Positions 11,550 to 23,640 of a stretch of DNA of 64,000 bases are shown here, piece by piece. Source of the stretch: Liolophura sinensis (Eukaryota > Mollusca > Polyplacophora > Chitonida > Chitonidae). The stretch spans positions 57,209,249-57,273,248 of the forward strand of contig NC_088295.1 in the NCBI RefSeq assembly GCF_032854445.1, in the 5' to 3' direction. The position numbers and the translations under genes are program-made. Position 1 is the first letter of the stretch. Every line of letters begins with the position of its first letter. The notes beneath the pieces are model-generated. The model did not search any database. It saw only the letters and a program-made list of their open reading frames with translations, and was not told the origin of the DNA.

Positions 11550-11660
11550 GGTTACAGGTTCCCCCCAGTTTTAGTCTGGGTTTCTCTTGCCAAAATCTTG
11601 ACCACAGAAGTGAAATATTCTTAAACCCATCGCAAATCATCAGTCAAATAAATAAATCCT
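11550..11660 (+). mobile_element. SINE-A fragment
   Basis: A diverged 3' half of SINE-A ending GTGAAATATTCTTAAACCCA, then CAGTCAAATAAATAAA. It supplies the first AATAAA on the + strand after the BCKDHB stop. Confidence 0.65.
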
Positions 11661-11791
11661 GCTTAATATAACAAAAATTTTGTCAGTGTTCAAGAGTTCA
11701 ATCCATATGATCATTTGCTCATGTTACCTGCCTTGACCGTCTGATGTGTAAAGTTACAGATGTTAATATCTGTGTGAAAAGGGAGCCTCCA

Positions 11792-12008
11792 TGCTCGAGG
11801 TGGTCAGCTGACCCAGAAGCCTATCACCAGTTCAGTCGCTGTGAGTCCAGCTCATGCTGGCTTCCTCCCCTTCTGTAGGTGGGAAGATCTGTCGGCAACC
11901 TGCAGATGGTCGTGGGGTTCCCAGAGCCTGGTTTCCTCCCACTAATGCTGACCATCATCATATAAGTGAAATATCCTTGAGTAGGACATAAAACACCAAT
12001 CAAATATA
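11792..12008 (+). mobile_element. SINE-A, left half of a tail-to-tail pair
   Basis: A + sense copy from the head region (GGTCAGCTGACCCAG) through CAGCTCATGCTGGCTTCCTC to CACCAATCAAATATA. Its tail abuts an antisense copy at 12009. Confidence 0.8.
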
Positions 12009-12222
12009 TACTTATTTATTTATTTATTTATTTGATTGGTGTTTTATGCCGTACCCAAGAATATTTCACTTATACGACGGAGGCCAGCATTATGGTGGGG
12101 GGAAACCATGACCATCCGCAGGTTGCTGGCAGACCTTCCCACGTACGACCGGAGAGGAAGCCAGCATGAACTGGACTTGAACTCACAGCGACCGCATTGG
12201 TGAGAGGCTCCCTGCGCTAGCG
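12009..12222 (-). mobile_element. SINE-A, right half of a tail-to-tail pair
   Basis: An antisense copy: TTATTTATTTGATTGGTGTT at the start, then the body through TTGAACTCACAGCGACCGC to TGCGCTAGCGAGC. With the neighbour at 11792 it forms an inverted repeat of about 430 bp that could fold in the possible BCKDHB 3'UTR intron. Confidence 0.85.
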
Positions 12223-12569
12223 AGCAGATAAATAAATCTGTGTTATATTGTCAAGGAACTGAACTATTACATCTGGATAAATTGCGCTTCAGTACTATAA
12301 CCTTATATTATACCTCTCTGATGAAGGATTTTACTGTACACTACATGTAGCTGAGGAATGAATTCTAAAACGTCTTCTAACAAAAAAAAAGGCTAAAAAT
12401 TGTGCACTTTCTGTAAGGCACAAAAGAAGTGATTTACTACTACATGTGTAATGTAGAAGAGGATAGTTTCTTACCACTCTGTTGTATTATGAAGACAACC
12501 TGTGTCATATTGTGTTTATATGAACCTAGTATGAAGTAGTTTTCCATGTTTTAAAAGAAACTGAAAATT

Positions 12570-12710
12570 GTGGAGACCTATGGATGGCTGTAGGTTTCCT
12601 GCAGGCTCCGGCCCGGTTTCCTACTACCATAATGATGGCCATTATTATACATCTAGAAGTGAAATTTTTCTTGAGTGTTGGGTAAAACAAATAAATCAAA
12701 TAAATAAAAT
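12570..12710 (+). mobile_element. SINE-A fragment, diverged
   Basis: The 3' half only: GATGGCTGTAGGTTTCCTGC, CCGGTTTCCTACTACCATAA, GTGAAATTTTTCTTGAGTG, then an AAATAAATAAA tail. Confidence 0.65.
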
Positions 12711-13190
12711 GTGGAAATTTGAATCCTGATTATATTCACATTCATTATTTATTTTGTTATCAGTTATGGCTAGTTCAAAAATAAAAAAAATAACAAAATT
12801 AAAAAAAAATGTTCCAGTTTGTCACATATCACAGCTGTAGGCATATAAAATGTGTCTCAGCATATTTGTCACTGGCTGTTGTACTCTTCTAATTTTATTT
12901 AGTGTCAAGCACCTGAAATTGGGTATATGTTCATTTAGTGTGGCTTAAATGATCCTCTTCGTTTTATGCACACTGCTGTTTACAGTTATATTGATTTTCT
13001 GTTTGTGCCAAAAGCATTGTATCTGTAATCCTTTGATCCATTGTCCGCACTTAATAACCCGTTTTTCTTCAGGATGTGCGCAAACCAGAATATGTCATCT
13101 GCCATGTTGAATCTATATTACAGCAGTTTGACACACACTTCAAAGCTTTTGTATCGAACAAGAAGATTAAAGTCTATTTTTGCGAGCTCA

Positions 13191-15179
13191 CATTTATGAT
13201 CTGTCCCATTACTCTTACAATATAAATGAAACTCAGACACATAAAAAGATCAATCAGATACAAGCTTCTCAGAAGACTGTGATAAGATTTATCTTCCTCT
13301 CTGACGTAATATCCCATATATATGTATCGTTTGTGTTCTATTTTTCAAAGAGCTGCTTTATGTGGTGTACCAATTTACCCCTATTGCAGCCTTAAGTAAT
13401 ATTGTGAGGCTTAAAGGATGGGTTAAAGGGCCCATATCAGCTTTACCGCTTTAACAGCTGGCTCTTAGTGTGTGTCTTCTGCATGGAAATAGATTTACGG
13501 GGCTAGTATTGTGTTTGGTTACTGTCCATTAAATTTTGAATATTTCCTCGAACGCTAACAAAACCAATTGATAATGTTTTTAGACTGAAGCAAGTTATGG
13601 AAACTTTGATTAGTCACTGGGGGATTGGCTTACTTTTTTTGACGGTGCTCAAACCGAACAGTTTTCTGTCATCTGATTGAGGGTTTTTCTTTCCAGTCTG
13701 CTAATTCTTTCATTCATTTCTCCTGTCGCATCCATTTAAGAACCGTTCATTTATTCAGCTGTATACCACTTTTTGTCTGTTCCTTTTTTTGGCAGATTTC
13801 CGTTCCTGTTTTTTTTTTATGTGTAGTCTTTATTTAACTGGTAAAAACCAGTTTCCGTGAAAGCTCAGGCTATCAATAAATAGTCAGAGACTTTCCAGTC
13901 CAGAAATAGAAAGCTACAACAAACCTCACATGGCATTCTTAGTTGTTTAAAACTAACTGTCATAGATGCTAAAGAGCTAAGGCATGTTTTAAGGCAGCGT
14001 GCATTTGTAGTGCAACCAAAGGAAATATTAACAAAAAGGAGGTATTTATTCATTTGATTGATATATTCTTTGCTTTAATTAAGAATACATGATATCAGTT
14101 TTGTAGCAGCAGTCAGGTAAATGGTCAAAGGAAACCAGATTTAGAGGAGTAAACCACAAGGTACTAATATAAACTTCCTGATTTAAAGCATTAGCCAAAC
14201 TGGTGAGAGCTGGATTTGAACCTGTGTCCTCTTTGGTGATTGGCTGACAGATTACGGCAAGGGTGAGGCAGATTAAGCCAGCAAGGGCCAGTCTCATCAG
14301 ATAAGAGTATTATATTAATTACTGAAATGAAAGGTGAAAAAAGGAGAAAAAATACTGAATTTGTATGAAAGCTTAGGGTAAAAGTGATTATAGTTCTGTA
14401 TGGGGACAGTGAATTTCCAACACTGTTTTTTCTGATCTTCTAAATCAGGAAGAGATGGATGCAGACAAAAGTTTGGCGTATGTTTATATGTGCATGCTTC
14501 CATAAGCGCAGACTGCTTAGATTTTTTTCTGTTATAAATACACATGTCCATAGACAGATGTGTAAAGAAGCATGACTGCTCATTGGTGTTTTGTACCTTA
14601 TAGTCTGATCATTATGAATTATTGGGTATTGACGTGTCTTCACTCCAAGAAAAAAATAATTGTAGCCTTTATTGAACTGATGCACATTTATGGCCTAAGT
14701 CTCGTGCCATTAAAGAGATCTTATACAAAACATTTAATCCTGATGGAATGTAGTCTTAATCAATCAAACACAGCTTTCTTATTCATGCACAATAGCTTTA
14801 CCATCAAAGGGATCCTGGGCCATTTATCTCAGTCACTGACACCAGACTTAAGAGCTAACCAGTACAGTTCACATGTAGGCAGCGATATATGTATGCCATA
14901 TTGACCCCATTTGCTATTAGCTAGAGGAGAACTGTGACTGGGCTCCGTTTTTGATGACGGTGATGGACCTGTGTCGTGCGCCTTTTGGATTGTTTTAAGC
15001 CAAGCACCACTCGATATTGATAGGCTTGTTATCAGCATGACAGAAGTGTACTTAAAGGCTTCTTCAATTGACCATCCTTCCAGTATTGTGATGTCGTAAT
15101 TTATCAGGCTTTTTTTTTTTGGTTGCTGTTGCTGAGCTGACCAGCTGGAGAGATCAATACTTGGCTGTGTTTGACATAA
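13191..15179. other. No gene recognised
   Basis: Apparently unique AT-rich DNA. A B-box-like GGTTCAAATCC is present on the minus strand near 14215-14225, without a credible tRNA fold around it. The short ORFs here have no recognisable domains. Confidence 0.5.
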
Positions 15180-15300
15180 AAGTTTTGTCTGGGACTAAAA
15201 TGCTCATTTTGCCCGGTTGGGAGGGATTTGTTGATCTTAGAAATGTGTTTTAAGGTTTGTTTACGTTAGAAAAATGTAAGATTCATAACCAGTATTCTTA
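15180..15300 (+). mobile_element. Family E fragment
   Basis: Shares CTCATTTTGCCCGGTTG, TTGATCTTAGAAATGTGTTT and TTAGAAAAATGTAA with the fuller family E copies. The terminal repeats are eroded. Confidence 0.5.
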
Positions 15301-15716
15301 TTTTATAAACTTCAGAAAATACTTTTTTTTTAGGGGCATTTTTTGAACAAGTACAGTATTGGTTAAGTGGTCAATGTCACTCAAGTATATATAGCCCATT
15401 ATTTCCACCTGGTTCATCTCTATTTGTTGTTCCAGTTACTACCAGGTGAAGAAAGAATGTGCATGTAGACTCATTACTAGTGCCTTAATTTATATAAAAA
15501 CATAATTTGTCTGAAAGTACATGTAGTGCATTAGTTTTAATGTATATTGGCTCATGCGTGCGTAGACAATTTTGTCTGGAAGTTAAGTCTAAACACAACA
15601 TGTTGTTTTCTAATTTAATTCACCATAACAGTATAACTATATTCAACAGAACATTTGCCATCGAAAAAAAGCCTTACAAATTAATGCATTCTCTGTTAAA
15701 AATATTCTGCACACTA

Positions 15717-15940
15717 TTACTGTAATTCCTAAACCTTTTTCACACATGAAAGGGCAACTTTCAGTGTTAAATGTGTGCACATTTATAATTAGATTTTTCT
15801 GACAAAACTACACTGGTCGTATTGGTCAATTTCAAGACTTCACAAAAATTATAAGTTTATCAGTCTACACAGAATGATCCCTTTAGATTAGGCTTGAATA
15901 TGTGCTTTGCAAACATGTGAAAAAGTGAAGACTTACAGTA
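15717..15940 (+). mobile_element. Family D MITE-like element
   Basis: Begins TTACTGTAATTCCTAAACCT and ends GTGAAGACTTACAGTA, an imperfect terminal inverted repeat. The body (GGGCAACTTTCAGTG, GACAAAACTACACTGG, TGTGCTTTGCAAACATG) is shared by at least seven other copies in the window. About 220 bp, no ORF. Confidence 0.75.
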
Positions 15941-17138
15941 CTTTTGGTTCTAAAACTCCAGTTGAATCTCATTCTACCTTATTCCGAAACAAGCCTTAAA
16001 AATAATTCTAAGATAAATTGAACTATGAGATTTAATCAAAATGAGTAAATTGATCATATTTACACATTTCAAGCTTAATCCTGATAGCTGCCATACCCAG
16101 AGTATACATACATTTATGTACTTTATATATACCAAAGTATATGGAAGTCAGGGGACCTAGCTGAGATTGAACCTGGGTTGGGTCATACCAAAGACTTTAA
16201 ACATGGTACTTGTTGCTGTCAGTATAATGTAACTAGGTGGGGTGTCATGTCAGGTGTCTTTGGCATAATACTTCACTGACGACATATGACTGAAAAATTG
16301 CTAAGAACAATGTAAGACCCCAAGCATAGATACATACATACATACATATACTGTATTAGCAATTACACTTCCATTTTCACATTTATAGTCCTCATACATA
16401 GTTCTGACAATTCCACATGGTGTTTTTCGTCTTCAGTATTTGTGAGAAACGTAATACAAAGGTCAGGCTAGCAGAAAGTTGTGAACCACTGCATACTGTC
16501 CCATCAGTCTGAAGTGGCTGTTTTGCCCCCTCCTTTTGTCTCACTGTCTCCCAGCCTTATTTTATCTGGCCATAAAGTTCCAGAGATAATGGAGCCAACT
16601 ATTGATTATATGTCCGTGGTGCCAACTCAGCTCTGGGCTTGACGTCACGTATTGACCGGCCGCAGAATAACACAACTCGCCACCAGCCTCTCGCTTATCA
16701 CTCTGGCAAGTTAACGACGCAGAGTTTCTAATTTTAGACTCATCATATGTTCTTTTTTTTCTCGCTCAGAAGGCTCCATTTTCCCTCAGTATCGTTAAGA
16801 TTAAGATCCTTTTTTCCAAGAAATGGCTCAGTTTTGACAGACCGGCATCCAGCTTTCTTGTTTCTGGTTTTTACTGTTATTTTCTGATGGCAGCTCTGTT
16901 TTGTATTTTTTGCATAGATGCATTTAATTAAAAGTTTCTCTATATGAGGATAAAGTGTTAATCCCTGAAAATTTATTTCTATCATTTTCAGGCAGTTTCC
17001 ATGTAATGAACTATTGGGGATACTGGCATGCATTGTGTTGAGAATTAAGCTTTTATGTCTGAAAGTATCTAATAATTATTTCATTTCAGTTATGGCCTCA
17101 AGAAAGTAAAGATTAAAATTGCTCTTTATGCTTGGTTC
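15941..17138. other. Mostly unique, with a SINE-B fragment
   Basis: 16148-16325 is a short SINE-B copy (GAACCTGGGTTGGGTCATAC, then GGTGTCTTTGGCATAATACT, then AAGACCCCAAGCA). A relatively GC-rich patch at about 16500-16740 contains a CRE-like TGACGTCA near 16640. It could be a regulatory element, but nothing else supports that. Confidence 0.4.
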
Positions 17139-18745
17139 TGCTTAATCCCACCTCTCCAACAAACTTCTCACCTCCCCCACCAAACATCCCACACCTCCCG
17201 CCAAACATCTCACCTCACCCACCAAACATCTCACCTCCCCCTCCAAACAACTCACCCCCCCCCACCAAACACCCCACACCTCCCACCTAACATCTCACCT
17301 CCCCCACCAAACATCTCACCACTCCCACAAGAATCTAACCTCACCCACCAAACTTCTTATCTCACCCACTAAATATCCCACACATCCCACCAAACATCTC
17401 ACCTCATGCACCAAACCCCCCACACCTCCCACCAAACATCTCACCTCATGCACCAAACCCCCCACACCTCCCACCAAACATCTCACCTCATGCACCAAAC
17501 CCCCCACACCTCCCACCAAACATCTCACCTCATGCACCAAACCCCCCACACCTCCCACCAAACATCTCACCTCATCCACCAGACATCTCACCTCTCCCCC
17601 AAATATGCCACAACTCCCACGAAACATCTCACCACTCCCACAAACACCTCACATCTCCTACTAAACATCTCACCTCTCCCACCAAAACATCCCACCTCTC
17701 CCACCATACATCCCACCTCACCCACTAAACATCTCACCTCTTCCCCAAATATGCCACAACTTCCAGTAAACATCTCACCACTCCCACGAACATCTCACAT
17801 CTCCCACTGAACATCTCACCACTCCCACAAACATCTCACTTCACCCACCAAACATCTCACCTATCCCACTAAACATCCCACACCTCCCACCAAACATCTC
17901 ACCTCACCCACCAAACATCCCACACCTCCCACTAAACATCTCACCTCACCCACCAAACATCTCACCTCTCCCACTACACATCTCACCACTCCCACAAACA
18001 TCTCACCTCACCCACCAAACTTCTCATCTCACCCATCAAATATCCCACACCTCCCACCAAACATCTCACCTCACCCACCAAACATCTCACCACTCTCACT
18101 AAACATCTCACCTCACCCACCAAACTTCTCATCTCACCCACCAAATATCCCACCTCACCCTCCAAACATCTCACCTCATGAACCAAACCTCATCCACCAG
18201 ACATCTCACCACTCCCCCAAATATGCCACAACTCCCACTAAACATCTCACCACTCCTATGAACATCTCACATCTCCCATCTCCCACTAAACTCACTCACC
18301 CACCAACTTCTCATCTCACCCATCAAATATCCCACATCTCCCTCCAAGCATCTCACCTCACCCACCATACCTCCCACCTCTCCCACCAAACATCTCACCT
18401 CATCCACCAAACATCTCACCACTCCCAAAAAACATCTCACCACTCCCACAAACATCTCACATCTCCTACTAAACATCTCACATCTCCTACTAAACATCTC
18501 ACCACTCCCACAAACATCTCACATCTCCTACTAAACATCTCACCACTCCCACAAGCATCTCACATCTCCTACTAAACATCTCACCACTCCCACAAGCATC
18601 TCACATCTCCTACTAAACATCTCACCTCTCCCACCAAACATCTCACCTCACCCGCCAAACATCCCACCTCTCCCACCATACATCCCACCTGTCCCACCAT
18701 ACATCCCACCTCACCCACCAACATCCCACCTCACCCATCAACTAC
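17139..18745. repeat. C-rich minisatellite, about 1.6 kb
   Basis: Dense tandem units built on CACCAAACATCTCACCTC with CCC-rich spacers, about 20-22 bp. Inside, 17402-17575 holds a homogeneous 42-bp higher-order unit (CTCATGCACCAAACCCCCCA and following). Nearly all C is on the + strand, so the minus strand is G-rich. Frames stay open because units are near multiples of three; this is not a gene. Confidence 0.93.
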
Positions 18746-20127
18746 CTGATGGTGATTACAAATGCCCTCAGGAACACTGACTCTTGACAATTCTGGCTTC
18801 AGTTTGTGTGGTGACAGATTTACCAGTTAGCTATACTGAAGTAGAGTTGTCTGCCTTGTAGGAGAGACCCTTGTGGATATCAGAATAATTGATATAGTGT
18901 AATACAACTGTATTACAGTTTATATATACATATATATTAAGAGTGTGCCTGAAGGAAGCCACTTTAGTCCGATAGATTAAATGGAAAAAAAAATGTAAAC
19001 GTTGGTTGTTATACTAGGACACAGTTTTTCCTGAACTGAAGTGACCGCATTAGGCTTAATAGTTGTTCTTTTTTTTTTTCATTCCATTAATTATATTGTG
19101 AGTGGGCGTTTTATGGTAATGATGTACAATTTAACTGAAAACTTTTTTAAAACCAAACAAAATAGAAAATGTGCTGGGGTTTCTTCATTTTGTGGATCTA
19201 ATGTGTGTTCTTTGCAAAGCTTTATTCTCTTTGGAATTATTCATGGCTGCTGTACTTCTATACAGTTATGGAGATTTTTATTGATTTTTTATGTTCCTAG
19301 GGTATTGTTCGCTTAATAAAATTCTACCTTAGTAAGCACTCAGGTCAGTCATAGGGTCCAAAATCTCAGGCTTTTCCTGGAATATTAGCAATAAACATCA
19401 CAGCTGTGCAGCATCAATACATGGTAAATGTGTTATCCACTGGCCACTATTCAACCTGGGGTTTGGTAGCTATTCCCAATCTGATATTCATTGATTTCTC
19501 ATTCCATGTGCGTCACTGCTATCTTTTTTCTCTATTAATCCAATGCTGCGCTGTATCAAGCAAGCCATAATCCTTACATGTCTTTTTATGAGCAATTATT
19601 TGGACTTTGTACATGTACCACTTTGACCCTCTGATATAATACATGTGTTCTGACATTTTTCTGAATGAAGTACTCTGTCAGATTATTTATTTATTTCTTC
19701 ATTGATGTAAATTGGCAGTGAAGTTTACTCTCAGAATATTAGGTAAATTATGTTCCATGATGATTTGTGGTCTTTGTGTTCTAATTTATTTTTAAAAAAT
19801 CATGTTGTTATTTATCCTAAAATACATGTGTGTCCAAAGCCGAGCCTGAATAGATCCATAAAGGTGGAGCATAGCTCGCCTCATGTTCAAGGCTGAAGGC
19901 TAAGCAACTTTGAAAACCTGCTTTTAACATTGCCATGTGTTGGTATACATTTTTACAACTGCATCAAGCCTGTACTTGGCCCTGCCACCAGCTCCATAAT
20001 CATACTATTAAAAAAAACTTTCTGTTTCTGTCAATTTACAGTTAATTTGTTCTTCCTCAAGACCTGACCTGTGACACTCACACAAACGCGCACCAGAAAA
20101 ACAAGAAACTCCTTATGTATAAAACTA
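18746..20127. other. No gene recognised
   Basis: AT-rich, apparently unique DNA with short homopolymers and a TATATA patch near 18920. No splice-flanked conserved exon was found on either strand. Confidence 0.5.
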
Positions 20128-20240
20128 CATCCGCCTGGGTGGCCTAATGGTTTGAGCGTCAATCCGCATGAAATCTGGGAGACCTGGGATCAGACACGGG
20201 TTAGGCCATACCCAAGAGTGTATAAAGATGTCACCTTGTT
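20128..20240 (+). mobile_element. SINE-B-like head fragment
   Basis: Contains the tRNA-like head GGTGGCCTAATGGTTTGAGC, then GGGAGACCTGGGATCAGACA and GGGTTAGGCCATACC, matching the 5' parts of the 8690 and 54948 copies. The 3' body is absent. Confidence 0.5.
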
Positions 20241-20367
20241 CCCTTATTTAATACTTGAAATGGTATAATTTACCAATGCTTAATGTTTCATGGAAGACAG
20301 AATTGTCAGATTGAATGGATTGACTGCACGTGCTGTAAAATTTCATACATTAACTATGTTTACTAAT

Positions 20368-20517
20368 TTAGGCTGGATTCTCAATTCCCAGTTTTGATCT
20401 GGGGCAGGTGTTTTAACGTTTGTTTGGGAAAATGTTAATTGCAGCATCGATAACAGTTTTTTTTATGACTTTTGTTTGCTGCTGAAATGGACTTTTTGGC
20501 ATAAACTTTTAGGGCAA
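20368..20517 (+). mobile_element. Family E copy, diverged
   Basis: GGCTGGATTCTCAATTCC, CAGGTGTTTTAACGTTTGTT, TTAATTGCAGCATC and a degenerate right end AAACTTTTAGGGC follow the family E order. Confidence 0.5.
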
Positions 20518-21129
20518 GTGCAATTGCACTTTACTTTTTTGTGATAAATATTTCAGTCTTTAATTGAGTGTAATAACTGAAGGTCAAGTAATACAGTAAG
20601 TACTAAAAGGTTCTGGATAGCAGCATATAGCCACAACACAAGCATGTGCAAGTACACTGAAAGGTCACTGTGCGCCCCTGTCTAAAAGTCAATGTTTCCC
20701 TGTAAGAAACTGTTTACACATTGTCTTTGGGTCAGGTCATGTACACTCACTGATGTCACCTGACCCAGAAAATCTTATTTACCTATTTCCCGGAGAAATT
20801 CAGCCTGTGTGCTAGCCACCTGCAGTAACTGGACTACTGGACGCATGCCAAGGCTATAATCACTCTACTTCAGTATTTTGAGCCCATTTTGTGATACTAT
20901 CTTTAGAAGTCATTCGCTCGTTAAAACATTTGTAATCCAATAGATGGAATTTTTAATTCACAATTAAGTGTAGTGGGGCTTATTAGCCCAGGTTTAACTT
21001 TAGTCTGGACAAATGTGTCGTTTACATTGTATGTATGAAAAAATGTGGTGGGTATTACATTGTAAGAATCTTGGTGTAAATGATCAAACAAGCATATAAA
21101 AATTCAAGTTGATCAAAGTGACAGCACCA

Positions 21130-21136
21130 TGGATAA

Positions 21137-21173
<37 letters not shown>

Positions 21174-21230
21174 CATATATATATATTATATAATATTATA
21201 TATAATATATATAATATATATGTGTGTGTT
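21130..21230. repeat. (CA)n-(TA)n-(TG)n microsatellite
   Basis: An ACACAC run passes into a long TATATAT stretch and then GTGTGTG, so the tract is also a large imperfect palindrome. Confidence 0.95.
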
Positions 21231-21353
21231 TGCTGTACCATTAATTACATTGGGATGTGGCTCCAGTAGGTTTACATGCATCTGATACAATTTCTGATTA
21301 GTACCATTATTTGACACCATTATACAGGTGCCTGTAAACCTGTAAAGTCACAC

Positions 21354-21628
21354 GGGGCCTCCGAGGCTCAGTTGGTTAGCGTGCTAGCGCAGCGTAATGA
21401 CCCAGGAGCCTCTCACTAAAGCGGTCGCTGTGAGTTCAAGTCCAGCTCATGCCGGCTTGCTCTCTGGCCGTAAGTGGGAAGGTCTGCCTGTGGATCAACG
21501 TGTGGATGATCGTGGGTTTCCCCCGGGCTCTGCCCAGTTTCCACCCACCATAATGCTGGCCGCCGTCATATAAGTGAAATATTCTTGAGTACGGCGTAAA
21601 ACACCAATCAAATAAATAAATAAATAAA
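21354..21628 (+). mobile_element. Full-length SINE-A with perfect 13-bp TSD
   Basis: This is the reference copy in this window. The head GGGGCCTCCGAGGCTCAGTTGG contains an A box (TGGCTCAGTTGG-type) and is followed by the B box GTTCAAGTCC, the conserved body and a CAATCAAATAAATAAATAAA tail. TGTAAAGTCACAC flanks it at 21341-21353 and 21629-21641, the mark of target-primed retrotransposition. It encodes no protein and would need the machinery of a partner LINE, not seen here. Confidence 0.95.
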
Positions 21629-21641
21629 TGTAAAGTCACAC

Positions 21642-23489
21642 ATGTTAGCATTTTATAGCCCTACAGTATGTGGTACAGCTCGAGCATGAGGATGTCTCAT
21701 CCCCTCTTTTGTCAATTCTGATGTATATCAGCTCCTTTTGTCACCATTTTATCATCATTATGGCAGTTTAATTGCCAAGGTGTTTCTGGTAGACTATCAT
21801 GTGTTTTTATGGTGATGGCATGCCTTTTATTGCAGGATGTTCTATAATGTAAACTTTAAGGCAGTATATTTACAGCCTGTCTTCCTGTCATACTGTATTA
21901 CAGCCGAGACTGGAGAAATAAGGGGCGATCTAAGATAACACAACAAGACTAGGTGTTATCTCCAATACAGTATTTAAGGCCCCTCAGACATAAATTGTAT
22001 TTTTTGTTTTGTGTTAGACTCAAGATTTTTGAACAGATTATAAATAAAAGCAGATCTGAAATTGTGAAGATCGTTTTTAACATTCAAATTTCCTGAAATG
22101 ATTTTTCATACCTGTTTATACTGGTCCTTAAATGGAAAAGAGTGACCATGGAGAGGGCTAAAAATCGTCCGTAGCCGATAGCCCTGCTCTGAATTACCTC
22201 CTTGTTACACCACAGCGACTATGACATAACACGAGATTAGTTTTCGAGGCGAAAAACTATGAGAAGTGGGACCGTACCTATTAAAGCTTGTAGTAGATTA
22301 TGTAGGTTATGCATTACTGGCAGACAAATACTTTCTAGGTAACAGAATGTAAGAAAAAAACATGACGAGAGATGTCGCGAGATCTTAAATGAAGCCCATG
22401 TATTTAGGCGTAAGAGTTTGCTGAAGCTGTTTATTGTATTTAATTATAGGTAGGGTCAAATTTACTTCTGAATGGATTAAAAAAATACATAATGTTTACC
22501 TTAATCTTTTGAAATCAGATTCTGCCTTAAACCTAGATCTTCAATAAGCTTATACTACTCTAACTCCAAAGCTTGTCATTATCCATTTTCTGAGGTCCAA
22601 CTTAGTCATGTACAGCTTGCTCCTAAAAAAGTACACCTTTTAAATGGGAGAGTGACCTCAAGGGAGGTAATTTGGTGCGGCCCTATTATAGCTGTCAAAG
22701 TCTGCAATGTATGCAGTTATTGTTTGGTAAAAATGAGCAATTTATGCACACTTTTTCAGTGCCTTGATCTATAATTTTAATCTCTTCTAATGGTCATAAT
22801 GACAAGTTCATTTTAATAGTATACCATGATCATGTGGATAATGTTCATGATTATATCAAGATAAGTTTTAACATATTTAATATATGTTAATAGCTTTGAT
22901 CCCTCATAACATAATCACAGATTAAACATTTCAAAACTTTTATCGCAACTAAGGGCTTTGGTACTGAAGAGTACAATTCCACCAAGGCAAGTAATACTGA
23001 ATAAGGATATAATCCTGCAGGCTGAATGAAATGAAGTTACACGTACCTGTAAATGAAATGAAAGTTTTTCTGAATTACTATCTGCTAAAAAAAATAAATG
23101 ACTGACTTGACAAGTTTTCCACTCAGCAGCCAAGGACGATATCAGTCACGAAACATAACATACACATAGGTGTGGCCTTAAATTTCTGTGGTGGCTCACT
23201 CGCATATTTGGACAATGTCACTGTGAGTGTCGACAGAAAATTATCCTATTAAATTGTCCCCAGCGTAGATACTTATTTCTTATAAGTATCAACCTATAAG
23301 ATTCAACCTGCCCCCACCCAATTTCTTGATACCCCCCTGAGAGACAGTGTTCACAGGTGTACCAGGATGGCCTAGCCAGCCTGTGTTTGTTTATTTGTTT
23401 AGCAGAGCACTGGTTCCCAGTTTGTCCTCTCTTTGGGTATTTAAGCCAGAAGGGACCATCTCTAAATTTCATACTTTTCAAGTGCCAAG
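21642..23489. other. No gene recognised
   Basis: Apparently unique AT-rich sequence without an identifiable repeat copy or exon. Confidence 0.45.
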
Positions 23490-23640
23490 GAGGTCAGTGT
23501 GGTTCACTCACCCTGGAGCCTCTCACTAATGCTGTTGCTGTGAGTTCAAGCCCAACTCATGTTGTCTACCTCTCTGGTCATACGTGGAAAGGTCTGCCAG
23601 CAACCTGGGTTTTTTCCAGGCTCTATTTGAAGAAATAGAG
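23490..23640 (+). mobile_element. SINE-A, 5' portion
   Basis: CTGGAGCCTCTCACTAATGC, then GTGAGTTCAAGCCCAACTC, CATACGTGGAAAGGTCTGCC and AGCAACCTGG. The 3' half and tail are missing. Confidence 0.75.

Larger units (their letters stand above)
10896..13190 (+). other. Candidate BCKDHB 3'UTR with an intron
   Basis: A perfect donor (CAG|GTAAGT) at 10926/10927 and an acceptor with a good pyrimidine tract (GTTTTTCTTCAG, ending 13072) could remove 10927-13072. The downstream exon would start at 13073. ATTAAA at 13166-13171, a common variant polyadenylation signal, is followed by a T-rich stretch. From 13073 the sequence is also open for about 49 codons in one frame, ending at a TAA; this could be chance. 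Without splicing, the first AATAAA I see after the stop is at about 11648, inside a SINE-A tail. All of this is inference from signals; there is no transcript evidence. Confidence 0.4.

Noticed and set aside
14195-14290. Minus-strand tRNA-like region with GGTTCAAATCC
   Set aside because: I could not form acceptor and anticodon stems around it; at most a decayed SINE head.
17316-18575. Several 60-134-codon frames rich in His/Thr/Ser/Pro or Val/Gly/Arg
   Set aside because: Products of the C-rich minisatellite on both strands, not genes.
21354-21460. tRNA gene suggested by A and B boxes
   Set aside because: The boxes belong to a SINE head: no acceptor stem pairing is evident, a long SINE body follows, and target duplications flank the whole unit.
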